Assembly (NCBI RefSeq): GCF_000284035.1
Contig: NC_016887.1
Span: 4,092,001-4,156,000, forward strand
Reading direction: 5' to 3'
DNA length: 64,000 nucleotides
DNA from: Nocardia cyriacigeorgica GUH-2
GTDB lineage: Bacteria; Actinomycetota; Actinomycetes; Mycobacteriales; Mycobacteriaceae
A program made the position numbers and the translations under genes. Below are positions 48,823 to 57,868 of the stretch, piece by piece; position 1 is the first letter of the stretch; every line of letters starts with the position of its first letter. Under the pieces are notes generated by a model, which did no database searches, was not told the DNA's origin, and saw only the letters and a list, made by a program, of their open reading frames with translations.

Positions 48823-50205
48823 TCAGCTTTCGACGAGCCGCCGCACCGCCGCCGGCAAGTCCCGCGTGCGCCGGTACGGCCCCGCCACCGACGCTCCGAA
48901 CGGCCGTTCCAGCAGCGTGCGCGCGATTTCGCTGACTTCCTCGGTGGTGACCGCGTCGATGCGGGCCAGCGTCTCGGAGACGCTGCGGTGGTTGCCGTAG
49001 CTGAGTTCGCTGCGGCCGATGCGGTTCATCCGTGACGAGGAATCCTCGAGCCCGAGCACCAGCCCGCCGCGCAGCGAGCCCTTGGCGCGAGCGCATTCGG
49101 CATCGGTGATGCCGTTGGCGGCCACCTCTTCCAGCACGCCGCGGGCGAGGGCGGCGACCTCGGCCAGGTTCTCCGGCTGGCAGCCGATGTAGACCGAGAA
49201 CGCGCCGGTGTCGGCGAAGGTGTCCACGCTCGAGTACACCGAGTACGCCAGGCCGCGTTCTTCCCGGATGCGTTGGAACAGCCGCGAACTCAGCCCGCCG
49301 CCGACGACGGTGTTGAGCACCGACAGCGGCCAGCGCCGTTCGCCCTCATGGCGGCCGAAGGCGCGCACCCCGAACACCAAATGCGACTGTTCGCTGTCGC
49401 GGTGGCTCCAGTGCAGTTGCGGCGCCGTCCGGGTCCGGAATCGTCCCTCCCGCCGCGGCATCGGCTCGGCGGTCGGGTCGAGCCGGTCGGCGAAGGCGCG
49501 ATGCACCAGCTCCACGGTGTGCTCATGCTCCACGTTGCCCGCCACCGCGACCACCATCCGGTCGGGCCGGTAGCGGCGCTGATGGAACGAGCGCAGCTGG
49601 GTGGCGCGCATCCCTTCGATGGATTCCACCGAGCCGATCACCGGCCGCCCGATCGGGTGATCGCCGAACAGCGCGGTCAGGAACGCGTCGCCGACCAGGT
49701 CTTCGGGGTCGTCGTCGCGCATGGCGATCTCTTCGAGCACCACCTGCCGCTCGACATCGACATCGACCGACCGGCACAGCCCGTTGAGCACCACATCGGA
49801 GACCAGCTCCACCGCCAGCGGCAGATCCTCGTCCAGCACATGGGCGTAGTAGCAGGTCTGCTCCTTGGCGGTGAACGCGTTCAGCTCACCGCCTACCGCG
49901 TCCATCGCCTCGGCGATATCGAGCGCGGTGCGGGTGGGGGTGGCCTTGAACAGCAGATGCTCGAGGAAATGGGCGGCACCGGCGACCGTCGGGCCCTCAT
50001 CGCGCGAACCGACCCCGACCCACACGCCGATCGATGCCGAACGCACACCGGGTAGGTGCTCGGTCACCACCCGCAACCCGCCGGGCAGCACCGTGCGCCG
50101 GACACCGGTCTCGGTCGCCGTCTCCGTTTTGCTCATTCGCCAATCCAGCGACAGACCCCCCTGCCCATTCCTGAGCAAGGGGGTCGCCGCGTTCTGCTTC
50201 GTCAC
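48823..50205 (-). CDS. M16 family zinc peptidase (PepR type)
   Basis: Predicted processing peptidase of 460 residues, inverted zinc motif HFLEH near residue 83, with the second Glu ligand in a later EEIAMRDDDPEDL region. The N-terminal 30 residues are not conserved; a GTG at 50205 lies 11 bases after the pnp stop, while an ATG at 50136 could also be the start. It directly follows pnp on the same strand as in mycobacteria. Substrates are unknown. Confidence 0.93.
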   Translation of the reverse strand: MTKQNAATPLLRNGQGGLSLDWRMSKTETATETGVRRTVLPGGLRVVTEHLPGVRSASIGVWVGVGSRDEGPTVAGAAHFLEHLLFKATPTRTALDIAEAMDAVGGELNAFTAKEQTCYYAHVLDEDLPLAVELVSDVVLNGLCRSVDVDVERQVVLEEIAMRDDDPEDLVGDAFLTALFGDHPIGRPVIGSVESIEGMRATQLRSFHQRRYRPDRMVVAVAGNVEHEHTVELVHRAFADRLDPTAEPMPRREGRFRTRTAPQLHWSHRDSEQSHLVFGVRAFGRHEGERRWPLSVLNTVVGGGLSSRLFQRIREERGLAYSVYSSVDTFADTGAFSVYIGCQPENLAEVAALARGVLEEVAANGITDAECARAKGSLRGGLVLGLEDSSSRMNRIGRSELSYGNHRSVSETLARIDAVTTEEVSEIARTLLERPFGASVAGPYRRTRDLPAAVRRLVES

Positions 50206-50216
50206 ACCGTCAAGTA

Positions 50217-52487
50217 CTACTCGCCCGCGGGCGCGTCCGCATCGCCGGTGGTCTCTTCGGTGTTCTCCTCGACCGGGATCAGCGAGATCTTGCCGCGGTT
50301 GTCGATGTCGGCGATCTCCACGCGCAGCTTGTCGCCGACGTTGACCACGTCTTCGACCTTGGCCACCCGCTTGCCATTGCCCAGCTTGGAGATGTGCACC
50401 AGGCCGTCGCGGCCGGGCAGCAGCGAGACGAAGGCGCCGAAGGCGGTGGTCTTGACGACCGTGCCGAGGAAGCGCTCGCCCACCTTGGGCAGCTGCGGGT
50501 TGGCGATGGCGTTGATCTGGTCGATCGCGGCCTGCGCCGACGGGCCGTCGGTCGCGCCGACGAACACGGTGCCGTCGTCCTCGATGGAGATGTTGGCGCC
50601 GGTCTCCTCGGTGATCTGGTTGATCACCTTGCCCTTGGGCCCGATCACCTCGCCGATCTTGTCGACCGGGATCTTGATCGCGGTGACGCGCGGCGCGTAG
50701 GGGCTCATCTCGTCCGGGGTGGCGATGGCCTCGGCCATCACGTCCAGGATGGTGTTGCGGGCGTCGTGGGCCTGGCTCAGCGCGCCGGCCAGCACCTTGG
50801 ACGGGATGCCGTCGAGCTTGGTGTCGAGCTGCAGGGCGGTGACGAAGTCACGGGTGCCGGCGACCTTGAAGTCCATGTCGCCGAAGGCGTCCTCGGCGCC
50901 GAGGATGTCGGTCAGCGCGACGTAGCGCACCTCGTCCTCACCCTTGTCGTTGGTGACGGTGTCCGACACCAGGCCCATCGCGATACCGGCGACCGGAGCC
51001 TTCAGCGGCACACCGGCGTTCAGCAGCGCGAGCGTGGAGGCACACACCGAACCCATCGAGGTGGAGCCGTTGGAGCCCAGCGCCTCCGACACCTGACGGA
51101 TGGCGTAGGGGAACTCCTCCTGGCTGGGCAGCACCGGGATCAGTGCCCGCTCGGCCAGCGCGCCGTGGCCGATCTCGCGCCGCTTGGGCGAGCCGACGCG
51201 GCCGGTCTCGCCGGTGGAGAACGGCGGGAAGTTGTAGTGGTGCATGTAGCGCTTGCTGGTCTCGGGGCCCAGCGAGTCGACCTGCTGGGCCATCTTGACC
51301 ATGTCGAGGGTGGTGATGCCCAGGATCTGGGTCTCGCCACGCTCGAACAGCGCCGAACCGTGCGCCCGCGGCACCACGGCGACCTCCGCCGACAGCGCGC
51401 GGATATCGGCCAGGCCACGACCGTCGATGCGGAAGCCGTCGGTCAGGATGCGCTGCCGGACCAGCTTCTTGGTGACCGAGCGGAACGCCGCGCCCAGCTC
51501 CTTCTCCCGGCCGACGAAGTCCTCGCCGAGGCGGGAGAGCACGTCGAGCTTGATCTCGTCGATCTTCGCCTCGCGCTCCTGCTTGTCGGCGATGCTCAGC
51601 GCCTCGTTCAGCTCACGCTTGGCGGTGCCCTCCACGGCCTCGAAGACGTCGGCCTCGTACGGCGGGAACAGCGGGAACTCACCGGTCGGCTTGGCGGCCA
51701 GCGCGGCGAGATCGGCCTGGGCGCGGCACAGGCGGGCGATGAACGGCTTGGCGGCCTCGAGGCCCTCGGCCACGACGGCTTCGGTGGGCGCCGGCGCGCC
51801 ACCCTCGACCAGCTCGATGACCTTGTCGGTGGCCTCGGCCTCGACCATCATGATCGCGACGTCACCGGATTCGACCACGCGACCGGCGACGACCATGTCG
51901 AAGACCGCACCCTCGAGCTGCTCCACGGTCGGGAACGCGACCCACTGGCCCTCGATCAGCGCCACGCGCACGCCGCCGACCGGGCCGGAGAACGGCAGGC
52001 CGGCGATCTGGGTGGACGCCGAAGCGGCGTTGATCGCGACGACGTCGTAGAGGTCGTTCGGGTCCAGGCTCATCACCGTGACCACGACCTGGATCTCGTT
52101 GCGCAGGCCGTCGACGAACGACGGGCGCAGCGGCCGGTCGATCAGGCGGCAGGTGAGGATCGCGTCGGTGGAGGGGCGGCCCTCGCGGCGGAAGAACGAG
52201 CCGGGGATGCGGCCCGCGGCGTACATCCGCTCTTCGACGTCGACCGTCAGCGGGAAGAAGTCGAACTGGTCCTTGGGGTGCTTACCGGCGGTGGTGGCCG
52301 ACAGCAGCATGGTCTCGTCGTCGAGGTAGGCCACGACCGAGCCTGCGGCCTGACGGGCCAGACGGCCGGTCTCGAAGCGAATGGTGCGGGTGCCGTAGCT
52401 CCCGTTGTCGATCAGCGCGACGGATTCGAAGACTCCGGGCTCGACCTCGACGGCCGAGGTATTCGCGCGTTCGGTGGTTTCGGACAT
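50217..52487 (-). CDS. pnp: Polyribonucleotide nucleotidyltransferase (PNPase)
   Basis: 3'-5' phosphorolytic exoribonuclease and polymerase of 756 residues. Two RNase PH domains are joined by a helical domain; the second contains RMHHYNFPPFSTGETGRVG-type residues (here YMHHYNFPPFSTGE). The KH domain lies near residue 609 (KIGEVIGPKG) and S1 at about 675-740 (GTVVKTTAFGAFVSL). The C-terminal 15 residues are acidic. In actinobacteria this enzyme was also studied as GPSI. Its leader of about 275 bases separates it from the rpsO terminator. Confidence 0.98.
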   Translation of the reverse strand: MSETTERANTSAVEVEPGVFESVALIDNGSYGTRTIRFETGRLARQAAGSVVAYLDDETMLLSATTAGKHPKDQFDFFPLTVDVEERMYAAGRIPGSFFRREGRPSTDAILTCRLIDRPLRPSFVDGLRNEIQVVVTVMSLDPNDLYDVVAINAASASTQIAGLPFSGPVGGVRVALIEGQWVAFPTVEQLEGAVFDMVVAGRVVESGDVAIMMVEAEATDKVIELVEGGAPAPTEAVVAEGLEAAKPFIARLCRAQADLAALAAKPTGEFPLFPPYEADVFEAVEGTAKRELNEALSIADKQEREAKIDEIKLDVLSRLGEDFVGREKELGAAFRSVTKKLVRQRILTDGFRIDGRGLADIRALSAEVAVVPRAHGSALFERGETQILGITTLDMVKMAQQVDSLGPETSKRYMHHYNFPPFSTGETGRVGSPKRREIGHGALAERALIPVLPSQEEFPYAIRQVSEALGSNGSTSMGSVCASTLALLNAGVPLKAPVAGIAMGLVSDTVTNDKGEDEVRYVALTDILGAEDAFGDMDFKVAGTRDFVTALQLDTKLDGIPSKVLAGALSQAHDARNTILDVMAEAIATPDEMSPYAPRVTAIKIPVDKIGEVIGPKGKVINQITEETGANISIEDDGTVFVGATDGPSAQAAIDQINAIANPQLPKVGERFLGTVVKTTAFGAFVSLLPGRDGLVHISKLGNGKRVAKVEDVVNVGDKLRVEIADIDNRGKISLIPVEENTEETTGDADAPAGE

Positions 52488-52762
52488 TTTTCTTCTCTCA
52501 ACCTCTCGTCTCGCCGGACCCGGCGCCCATGGCGCGATCCGGCTGTGTCAGCCGTACCTGACGGGGCACGCGGCAGCCCTCCTGGCTGCGACGCGCACAC
52601 CCGGCCGGTATCCCCTTGGATACGGCGACGCGGAGGCGGTCATCGATCGAAGCCCTCCGGCGGTATGCCACCGGCCGAAAAGCCACTACCGAAGACCGAC
52701 GCCACGAGGACGGGTGCATACGGCTGTGTTGTCGTGCAGGGGTTATTCCTCCCCCGGACACG
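52488..52762 (-). other. pnp leader region
   Basis: About 275 bases between the rpsO terminator and pnp with no supported gene. It can form several small hairpins, for example GTATCC-CCTT-GGATAC near 52610. The ribosome site is a purine-rich GAGAGAAGAAAA before the ATG. PNPase autoregulates its own leader in some bacteria; that is possible here but not shown. Confidence 0.5.
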
Positions 52763-52799
52763 AAAAAGCCAACGAGGAGATTGTAAGCTCCCCGTTGGC
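52763..52799 (-). terminator. Terminator after rpsO
   Basis: Minus-strand hairpin of GCCAACG-(mismatch)-GGAG paired arms with an eight-base loop, directly followed by TTTTTCGTG. It lies about 65 bases after the rpsO stop and separates rpsO from pnp. Confidence 0.88.
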
Positions 52800-52863
52800 C
52801 GGGTCGTCTACTGCCTTACCGTAACCGCGTGTCGCATGCGGTGGCAGGGCGTGGACGCGATGA

Positions 52864-53133
52864 TCAGCGCCGCAGGCCGAGGCGCTCGATCAGGGTGCGG
52901 TAGCGCGCGATGTCCTTGTCGGCCAGGTACTTCGACAGGCGCTTGCGACGACCGATCAGCGCCATCAGGCCGTGGCGGGTGTGGTGGTCGTGCTTGTGCT
53001 TCTTGAGGTGCTCGGTGATGTCGGCGATGCGCTTGGACAGCAGCGCGATCTGCGCCTCCGGCGAACCGGTGTCGGTCTCGTGCAGGCCGTACTCGGCGAG
53101 AATCGCCTTCTTCTGCTCGGTGGTCAACGCCAT
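52864..53133 (-). CDS. rpsO: Ribosomal protein S15
   Basis: Small-subunit protein of 89 residues, the usual length. It has the family blocks ETDTGSPEAQIALLSKRI, HDHHTRHGLMALIGRRKRLSKYL and the final RYRTLIERLGLRR. The ATG at 53133 is the normal start; the open 26 codons upstream are not conserved. A strong terminator follows, and pnp lies downstream, the classic rpsO-pnp order. Confidence 0.99.
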   Translation of the reverse strand: MALTTEQKKAILAEYGLHETDTGSPEAQIALLSKRIADITEHLKKHKHDHHTRHGLMALIGRRKRLSKYLADKDIARYRTLIERLGLRR

Positions 53134-53270
53134 GGGGCATCCACTCCTGTTTCTCAGTTCCGCGCTCGAGGATCCGGCGAACCGGTGGGGCGCCGCCGCG
53201 GACCGCAGCAAACCCGAGGATCCACCTTACCCGACCGGGTGCGGCGGACCGAATCGCGAGGTCAGCCGGT

Positions 53271-54239
53271 TCAGGACTGGGCGGCGCCGAGCACCTTGCG
53301 GGCGCTGTCGACGTCGCGGCGCATGGCCTCGATCAGGTCGTCGAGCGAGTCGAACTTCTGCATGCCGCGCAGGTGCTCGACGAAGTCGACCGCCACGTGC
53401 TGGCCGTAGAGGTCGGCTTCACCGTCGAGCACGTACGCCTCGACGGTGCGGGCGCGTCCGGAGAAGGTGGGGTTGGTGCCGACGGAGATGGCGGCCATGG
53501 CCCGCTCACCGGGAGTGACGGTGCCGATGGTGGGCCCGGGCCCGAGCACGGTGAACCAGCCCGCGTACACGCCGTCGGCCGGGATGGCGGCGTGCATGGG
53601 CGGTGCGACATTGGCGGTGGGGAATCCGAGCTCGCGGCCGCGGCCGTCACCGTGCACCACCACGCCCTCGACCCGGTGCGGGCGCCCCAGCGCCTCGGCG
53701 GCCGCGGCCATGTCGCCGGCATCGACGCAGGCGCGGATGTAGGTGGAGGAGAAGGTGACCGCGTGCTCGCCCAGCAGCGTCACCGCGTCGACCTCGAAGC
53801 CGAAGCGATGGCCCAGCTCGCGCATGGTTTCGACGGTGCCTGCGGCCTTCTTGCCGAAGGTGAAGTTGTCGCCGACCACGACCTCGGCCACGTGCAGGCG
53901 CTCGACCAGCAGGTCGTGCACGTAGCGGGCGGGGGTCAGTTTCATGAATTCCTGGGTGAACGGCATGACGCAGAAGACGTCGACGCCGAGTTCCTCGGCC
54001 AGTTCGGCGCGGCGGGTCAGCGTGGTCAGCTGGGCCGGATGCGAACCCGGGCGCACCACTTCCATCGGGTGCGGGTCGAAGGTCATCAGTACCGCCGGAA
54101 CCCCGCGTGCGGCAGCCGACTTGACGGCACGGCTGATCAGCTGAGCGTGCCCACGGTGGACCCCGTCGAACACACCGATCGTGAGCACGCACCGGCCCCA
54201 GTCCGCGGGAACTTCGTCGAGACTTCGCCATCTCTGCAC
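53271..54239 (-). CDS. ribF: Bifunctional riboflavin kinase/FAD synthetase
   Basis: Makes FMN and FAD from riboflavin. The 322-residue protein has an N-terminal nucleotidyltransferase domain (GVFDGVHRGHAQLI near residue 22, then VVGDNFTFG and FSSTYIR) and a C-terminal flavokinase barrel (LGFPTANV, GVYAGWFTV, NPTF). The GTG at 54239 gives the conserved start; the ribosome site is weak. Placed upstream of rpsO on the same strand, as in mycobacteria. Confidence 0.97.
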   Translation of the reverse strand: MQRWRSLDEVPADWGRCVLTIGVFDGVHRGHAQLISRAVKSAAARGVPAVLMTFDPHPMEVVRPGSHPAQLTTLTRRAELAEELGVDVFCVMPFTQEFMKLTPARYVHDLLVERLHVAEVVVGDNFTFGKKAAGTVETMRELGHRFGFEVDAVTLLGEHAVTFSSTYIRACVDAGDMAAAAEALGRPHRVEGVVVHGDGRGRELGFPTANVAPPMHAAIPADGVYAGWFTVLGPGPTIGTVTPGERAMAAISVGTNPTFSGRARTVEAYVLDGEADLYGQHVAVDFVEHLRGMQKFDSLDDLIEAMRRDVDSARKVLGAAQS

Positions 54240-54374
54240 AGTGCGCAGCCTACGCAAATCCGGTGTCGAACAGTATTCCGGCATGCCCGGCGCACCGCCT
54301 CGGTGTAGTGGTGGTGAGGTCCCGGCGAATGGCGGGTTTCTCGCGCATGGCGCGATGTGTGTATCGCTGCTCCT

Positions 54375-55154
54375 ATGCCTAAGCTCGAAGATGTGCCCGG
54401 TAAACGAGATGTCGCCACCCGGCGGGAACTGGCCGATGCCCTCACCGGCAACCCTGACGCGAGCCACGCCGGTGCGACCACGATCGCACCGGTGCTGTCG
54501 TCGGTCGCGCAGGACTACCTGAAGGTCATCTGGACCGCGCAGGAGTGGTCGCAGGAGAAGGTGTCGACCAAACTGCTCGCCGAACGGATCGGGGTCTCGG
54601 CCTCCACGGTGTCCGAGGCGGTGCGCAAACTCGCCGATCAGGGCCTGGTCGAACATGCCCGCTACGGGGCGATCACGCTCACCGAGCACGGCAGGCTGGC
54701 CGCGGTGGCGATGGTGCGCAGGCACCGGTTGATCGAGACCTTCCTGGTGAACGAGCTCGGCTATGGCTGGGACGAGGTGCACGACGAGGCCGAGGTGCTC
54801 GAGCACGCGGTCTCGGACCTGCTGATGGCCCGCATCGACGCCAAGCTCGGGTTTCCGGACCGCGATCCGCACGGTGACCCGATTCCGTCGGTCGACGGCG
54901 CGGTGCCCACTCCCCCGGCCCGTCAGCTCAGCGATTTCGGTGACGGCGAACGCGGGCGGGTGGCGCGCATCTCCGATTCCGATCCGGCCATGCTGCGCTA
55001 TTTCGACGAGGTCGGCATCGCCCTGGACACCCCGATCACGGTGGTGGAGCGGCGCGATTTCGCCGGCACCATCGCCATCCGGGTGGGTGCGAGCGATCAG
55101 CCGGTGGATCTGGGCACCCCGGCCGCGGACGCCATCTGGTTGACCGCGCTCTGA
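54375..55154 (+). CDS. DtxR/MntR-family metalloregulator
   Basis: Iron/manganese-dependent repressor of about 259 residues, like mycobacterial SirR/MntR at this locus. It has a winged helix (YLKVIWTAQEW, TKLLAERIGVSASTVSEAVRKLADQGLVEH), a dimer domain with metal ligands (RRHRLIETFLVNELGYGWDEVHDEAEVLEHAVS), and a C-terminal FeoA/SH3-like domain (residues about 185-258). The first 40 residues are extra and may not all be translated. Divergent from ribF. Confidence 0.92.
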   Translation: MPKLEDVPGKRDVATRRELADALTGNPDASHAGATTIAPVLSSVAQDYLKVIWTAQEWSQEKVSTKLLAERIGVSASTVSEAVRKLADQGLVEHARYGAITLTEHGRLAAVAMVRRHRLIETFLVNELGYGWDEVHDEAEVLEHAVSDLLMARIDAKLGFPDRDPHGDPIPSVDGAVPTPPARQLSDFGDGERGRVARISDSDPAMLRYFDEVGIALDTPITVVERRDFAGTIAIRVGASDQPVDLGTPAADAIWLTAL

Positions 55155-55172
55155 TCCAGCCGCGGTCGAGAA

Positions 55173-56234
55173 CTACCCCCGGGCCAGGACGGCCGCAGCG
55201 GCGGTAGCGATGGCCGCGCCGAGTTCGCTGGTGGTGGCGGTGCCGCCCAGATCCGGCGTCAGGACGGTCCCGGCGGCGAGGACCTCGCAGACCGCGCGAT
55301 CCACGGCGGCAGCCGCCGACTGCTCGCCCAGGTGCTCGAGCATCATCGCCGCGGCCAGGATCTGCGCGACCGGGTTCGCGATCCCCTGACCGGCGATATC
55401 GGGGGCGCTGCCGTGCACGGCCTCGAACATCGACGGCGCGGTGCGGTCGGGGTTGATATTGCCCGAAGGCGCCAGCCCGAGCCCGCCGGTGACCGCGGCG
55501 GCCAGGTCGGAGAGGATGTCGCCGAACAGATTCGACCCGACGATGACGTCGAGACGGTCCGGATGCAGCACGATCTCGGCCGCCAGTGCGTCGACATGCA
55601 TATGCCGCACCGGCACCTCCGGATAGTCGGCCGCGACCTGTTCGACGATGCTGTCCCAGTACGGCATCGAATGGATGAGCCCGTTGGATTTGGTGGCCGA
55701 GCACAAGCCCTTGCGCCGCTCGCGGGCCCGGTCGAAGGCGTAGCGGATGATGCGTTCGCAGCCGGCGCGGGTGAACACCGATTCCTGGAGGACGAATTCA
55801 CCGGGCCGCCCGCGCTGGTGGACGCCGCCGATCTCGGAGTACTCGCCCTCGGAGTTCTCCCGCACGATGAGCAGATCCAGATCGTCGGCGGTGCGTTCGC
55901 GCAGCGCGGAGGTGGTGCCGGGCAGCAGCCGCACCGGCCGCAGGTTGACGTATTGACCGAAGGCGCGGCGCAGCGGAATCAGCAGCCCCCACAGCGAAAT
56001 ATGGTCGGGCACACCGGGAAAGCCGACCGCGCCGAGCAGGATCGCGTCGAAAGCGGCCAGCTGTTCGACGCCGTCGGCGGGCATCATCGCGCCGGTGCGC
56101 AGGTATTGCTCACAGGACCAGTCGAATTCGGTCCATTCGACGCCGGGCAGCACCGCGTCGACGACCGCCACGGCCTCCGCGGTGACGTCGACGCCGATGC
56201 CGTCGCCGGGGATGGTCGCGATCCGATAGGTCAC
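55173..56234 (-). CDS. Isocitrate/isopropylmalate-family dehydrogenase (tartrate/D-malate type)
   Basis: NAD-dependent beta-decarboxylating dehydrogenase of 353 residues. GDGIGVDV opens the fold, the substrate block VRENSEGEYSEIGG is the type found in tartrate and D-malate dehydrogenases, and SNLFGDILSDLAA is the metal-Asp region. It starts on the stop of the upstream aldehyde dehydrogenase (four-base overlap). It is the left-most gene of the GntR-linked catabolic cluster and would feed pyruvate or a related keto acid to central metabolism; the true substrate is not known. Confidence 0.9.
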   Translation of the reverse strand: MTYRIATIPGDGIGVDVTAEAVAVVDAVLPGVEWTEFDWSCEQYLRTGAMMPADGVEQLAAFDAILLGAVGFPGVPDHISLWGLLIPLRRAFGQYVNLRPVRLLPGTTSALRERTADDLDLLIVRENSEGEYSEIGGVHQRGRPGEFVLQESVFTRAGCERIIRYAFDRARERRKGLCSATKSNGLIHSMPYWDSIVEQVAADYPEVPVRHMHVDALAAEIVLHPDRLDVIVGSNLFGDILSDLAAAVTGGLGLAPSGNINPDRTAPSMFEAVHGSAPDIAGQGIANPVAQILAAAMMLEHLGEQSAAAAVDRAVCEVLAAGTVLTPDLGGTATTSELGAAIATAAAAVLARG

Positions 56235-57703
56235 AGGTCGACTCCGATGTATTTGGTTTCCAGGAATTCGTCGATGCCGCTGGTCCCGCCTTCACGGCCG
56301 AGCCCGGACTCCTTGACCCCGCCGAACGGTGCGGCCGGATCAGACACGACGCCGCGATTGAGCCCGACCATGCCGGTCTCCAAAGCCTCGCACACCCGCA
56401 GCCCGCGGCGCAGGTTCTCGGTGAAGACGTAGCCGACCAGCCCGTAGGGAGTGTCGTTGGCGCGGGTGACGGCCTCGTCCTCGGTGTCGAAGACCGAGAT
56501 CGCGGCGACCGGGCCGAAGATCTCGGTGCGGGTCAGCAGCGCGTCGTCGCCGACGTCGGTGAGCACCGTGGCCGGGTAGAAATTGCCGGGACCCTGGATC
56601 GGGGTGCCGCCGGTGCGGACGGTGGCGCCGCGGCCGATCGCGTCGTCCACCAGCGATTGCACCTTCGCGACCGCCGCCTCGTCGACCAGCGGGCCGACCA
56701 CCACACCCGGTTCGATGCCCGGCCCCATCGGCAGCCCCGCCATCCGCGCGGTGAGCCGATCGGCGAACTCGACGGCGATACTGCGATGCACCAGAAAGCG
56801 ATTCGCGGCAGTGCAGGCCTGTCCGATATTGCGCATCTTGGCGGCCATGGCGCCCTCGACCGCGGCATCCAGGTCGGCATCGTCGAAGACCAGGAACGCG
56901 GCATTGCCGCCGAGCTCCATCGAGGTCCGCATGACGGTGTGCGCGCACTGTTCCAGCAGCTTCTTACCCACGGCGGTGGATCCGGTGAACGAGAGCTTGC
57001 GCGACCGGCTGTCGCGGATCATCGGTTCCATCACCGCGCCCGGATCGGAGGTGGTCACGACATTGACGACGCCGTCGGGCAGGCCGGCAGTGCGCAGGAT
57101 CTCGGCCAGGGCCAGCGTCGACAGTGGGGTCTGTGCGGCCGGCTTGATCACGCAGGTGCAGCCTGCGGCGAGGGCGGGGCCGATCTTGCGGGTGCCCATG
57201 GCCATCGGGAAATTCCACGGCGTGATGAGCAGGCTCGGCCCGACGGGCTGGCGGGTCACCAGGAATCGGGAGCCGCCGCGCGGTGCCGGCCGGTAGCCGC
57301 CCTCGATGCGCACGGCCTCCTCGGCGAACCAGCGGAAGAACTCTGCGGCATAGGCGATTTCGCCGCGGGCCTCGGCCAGCGGTTTACCCATTTCCAGGGT
57401 CATCACCAGGGCGAGGCGCTCGGTGTCGTCGAGCAAGCTCTGATGGGCCCGCATGAGCAGGTCGGCGCGATCGCGAGCGGGTGTGCGGGCCCATTCGGCC
57501 TGGGCATCCGCGGCGGCGGCGAGGGCGTCGAGGCCGTCGGCGGGGCTCGCGTCGGCGACGGTGCACAGCACCTGGCCGGTGGCGGGGTCGAGGACGGGTA
57601 GTTCCGCCACCGTCGCGCGCCACTGACCGCCGATGAATAGGCCGGTGGGCACGGACGAGATGGCGGTGCGTTGCGCCTGGTCGGGGCTGATCTCGGTGAG
57701 CAT
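56231..57703 (-). CDS. Succinate-semialdehyde-type aldehyde dehydrogenase
   Basis: NAD(P)-dependent aldehyde dehydrogenase of 490 residues, GabD-like. The blocks are ITPWNFPMAM, FTGSTAVGKKL with the following ELGGNAAFLV (base Glu), the catalytic Cys in GQACTAANRF, and EIFGPVAAISVF. The ATG at 57703 follows AGGGAG. It would oxidise a semialdehyde produced by the aminotransferase encoded on the other strand. The operator-like ATTGTCAACAAT lies between the two starts. Confidence 0.93.
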   Translation of the reverse strand: MLTEISPDQAQRTAISSVPTGLFIGGQWRATVAELPVLDPATGQVLCTVADASPADGLDALAAAADAQAEWARTPARDRADLLMRAHQSLLDDTERLALVMTLEMGKPLAEARGEIAYAAEFFRWFAEEAVRIEGGYRPAPRGGSRFLVTRQPVGPSLLITPWNFPMAMGTRKIGPALAAGCTCVIKPAAQTPLSTLALAEILRTAGLPDGVVNVVTTSDPGAVMEPMIRDSRSRKLSFTGSTAVGKKLLEQCAHTVMRTSMELGGNAAFLVFDDADLDAAVEGAMAAKMRNIGQACTAANRFLVHRSIAVEFADRLTARMAGLPMGPGIEPGVVVGPLVDEAAVAKVQSLVDDAIGRGATVRTGGTPIQGPGNFYPATVLTDVGDDALLTRTEIFGPVAAISVFDTEDEAVTRANDTPYGLVGYVFTENLRRGLRVCEALETGMVGLNRGVVSDPAAPFGGVKESGLGREGGTSGIDEFLETKYIGVDL

Positions 57704-57796
57704 CGACGCGAACTCCCTTGTTCGGGCGGAGGGGCGATCATCGCGAAATGAGGCCGCCCGATCCATTGCTGCGACCCCGGGCCCCATGTTATGCAT

Positions 57797-57808
57797 ATTG
57801 TCAACAAT
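57797..57808. promoter_or_regulatory. Operator-like dyad A of the catabolic cluster
   Basis: ATTGTCAACAAT (arms ATTGT/ACAAT, two-base centre), 93 bases before the aldehyde dehydrogenase start and 61 before the aminotransferase. The same 14 bases ATTGTCAACAATCC recur at 62115. On the minus strand it falls between TTGTAG (57815-57810) and TAACAT (57791-57786), a plausible promoter with an 18-base spacer. Fits a GntR/FadR-type site. Confidence 0.7.
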
Positions 57809-57868
57809 CCTACAACCCGACGATCATCGGTAGCGGGCCTCGCCCGCACGCCCGGGAGGCCGAGCACT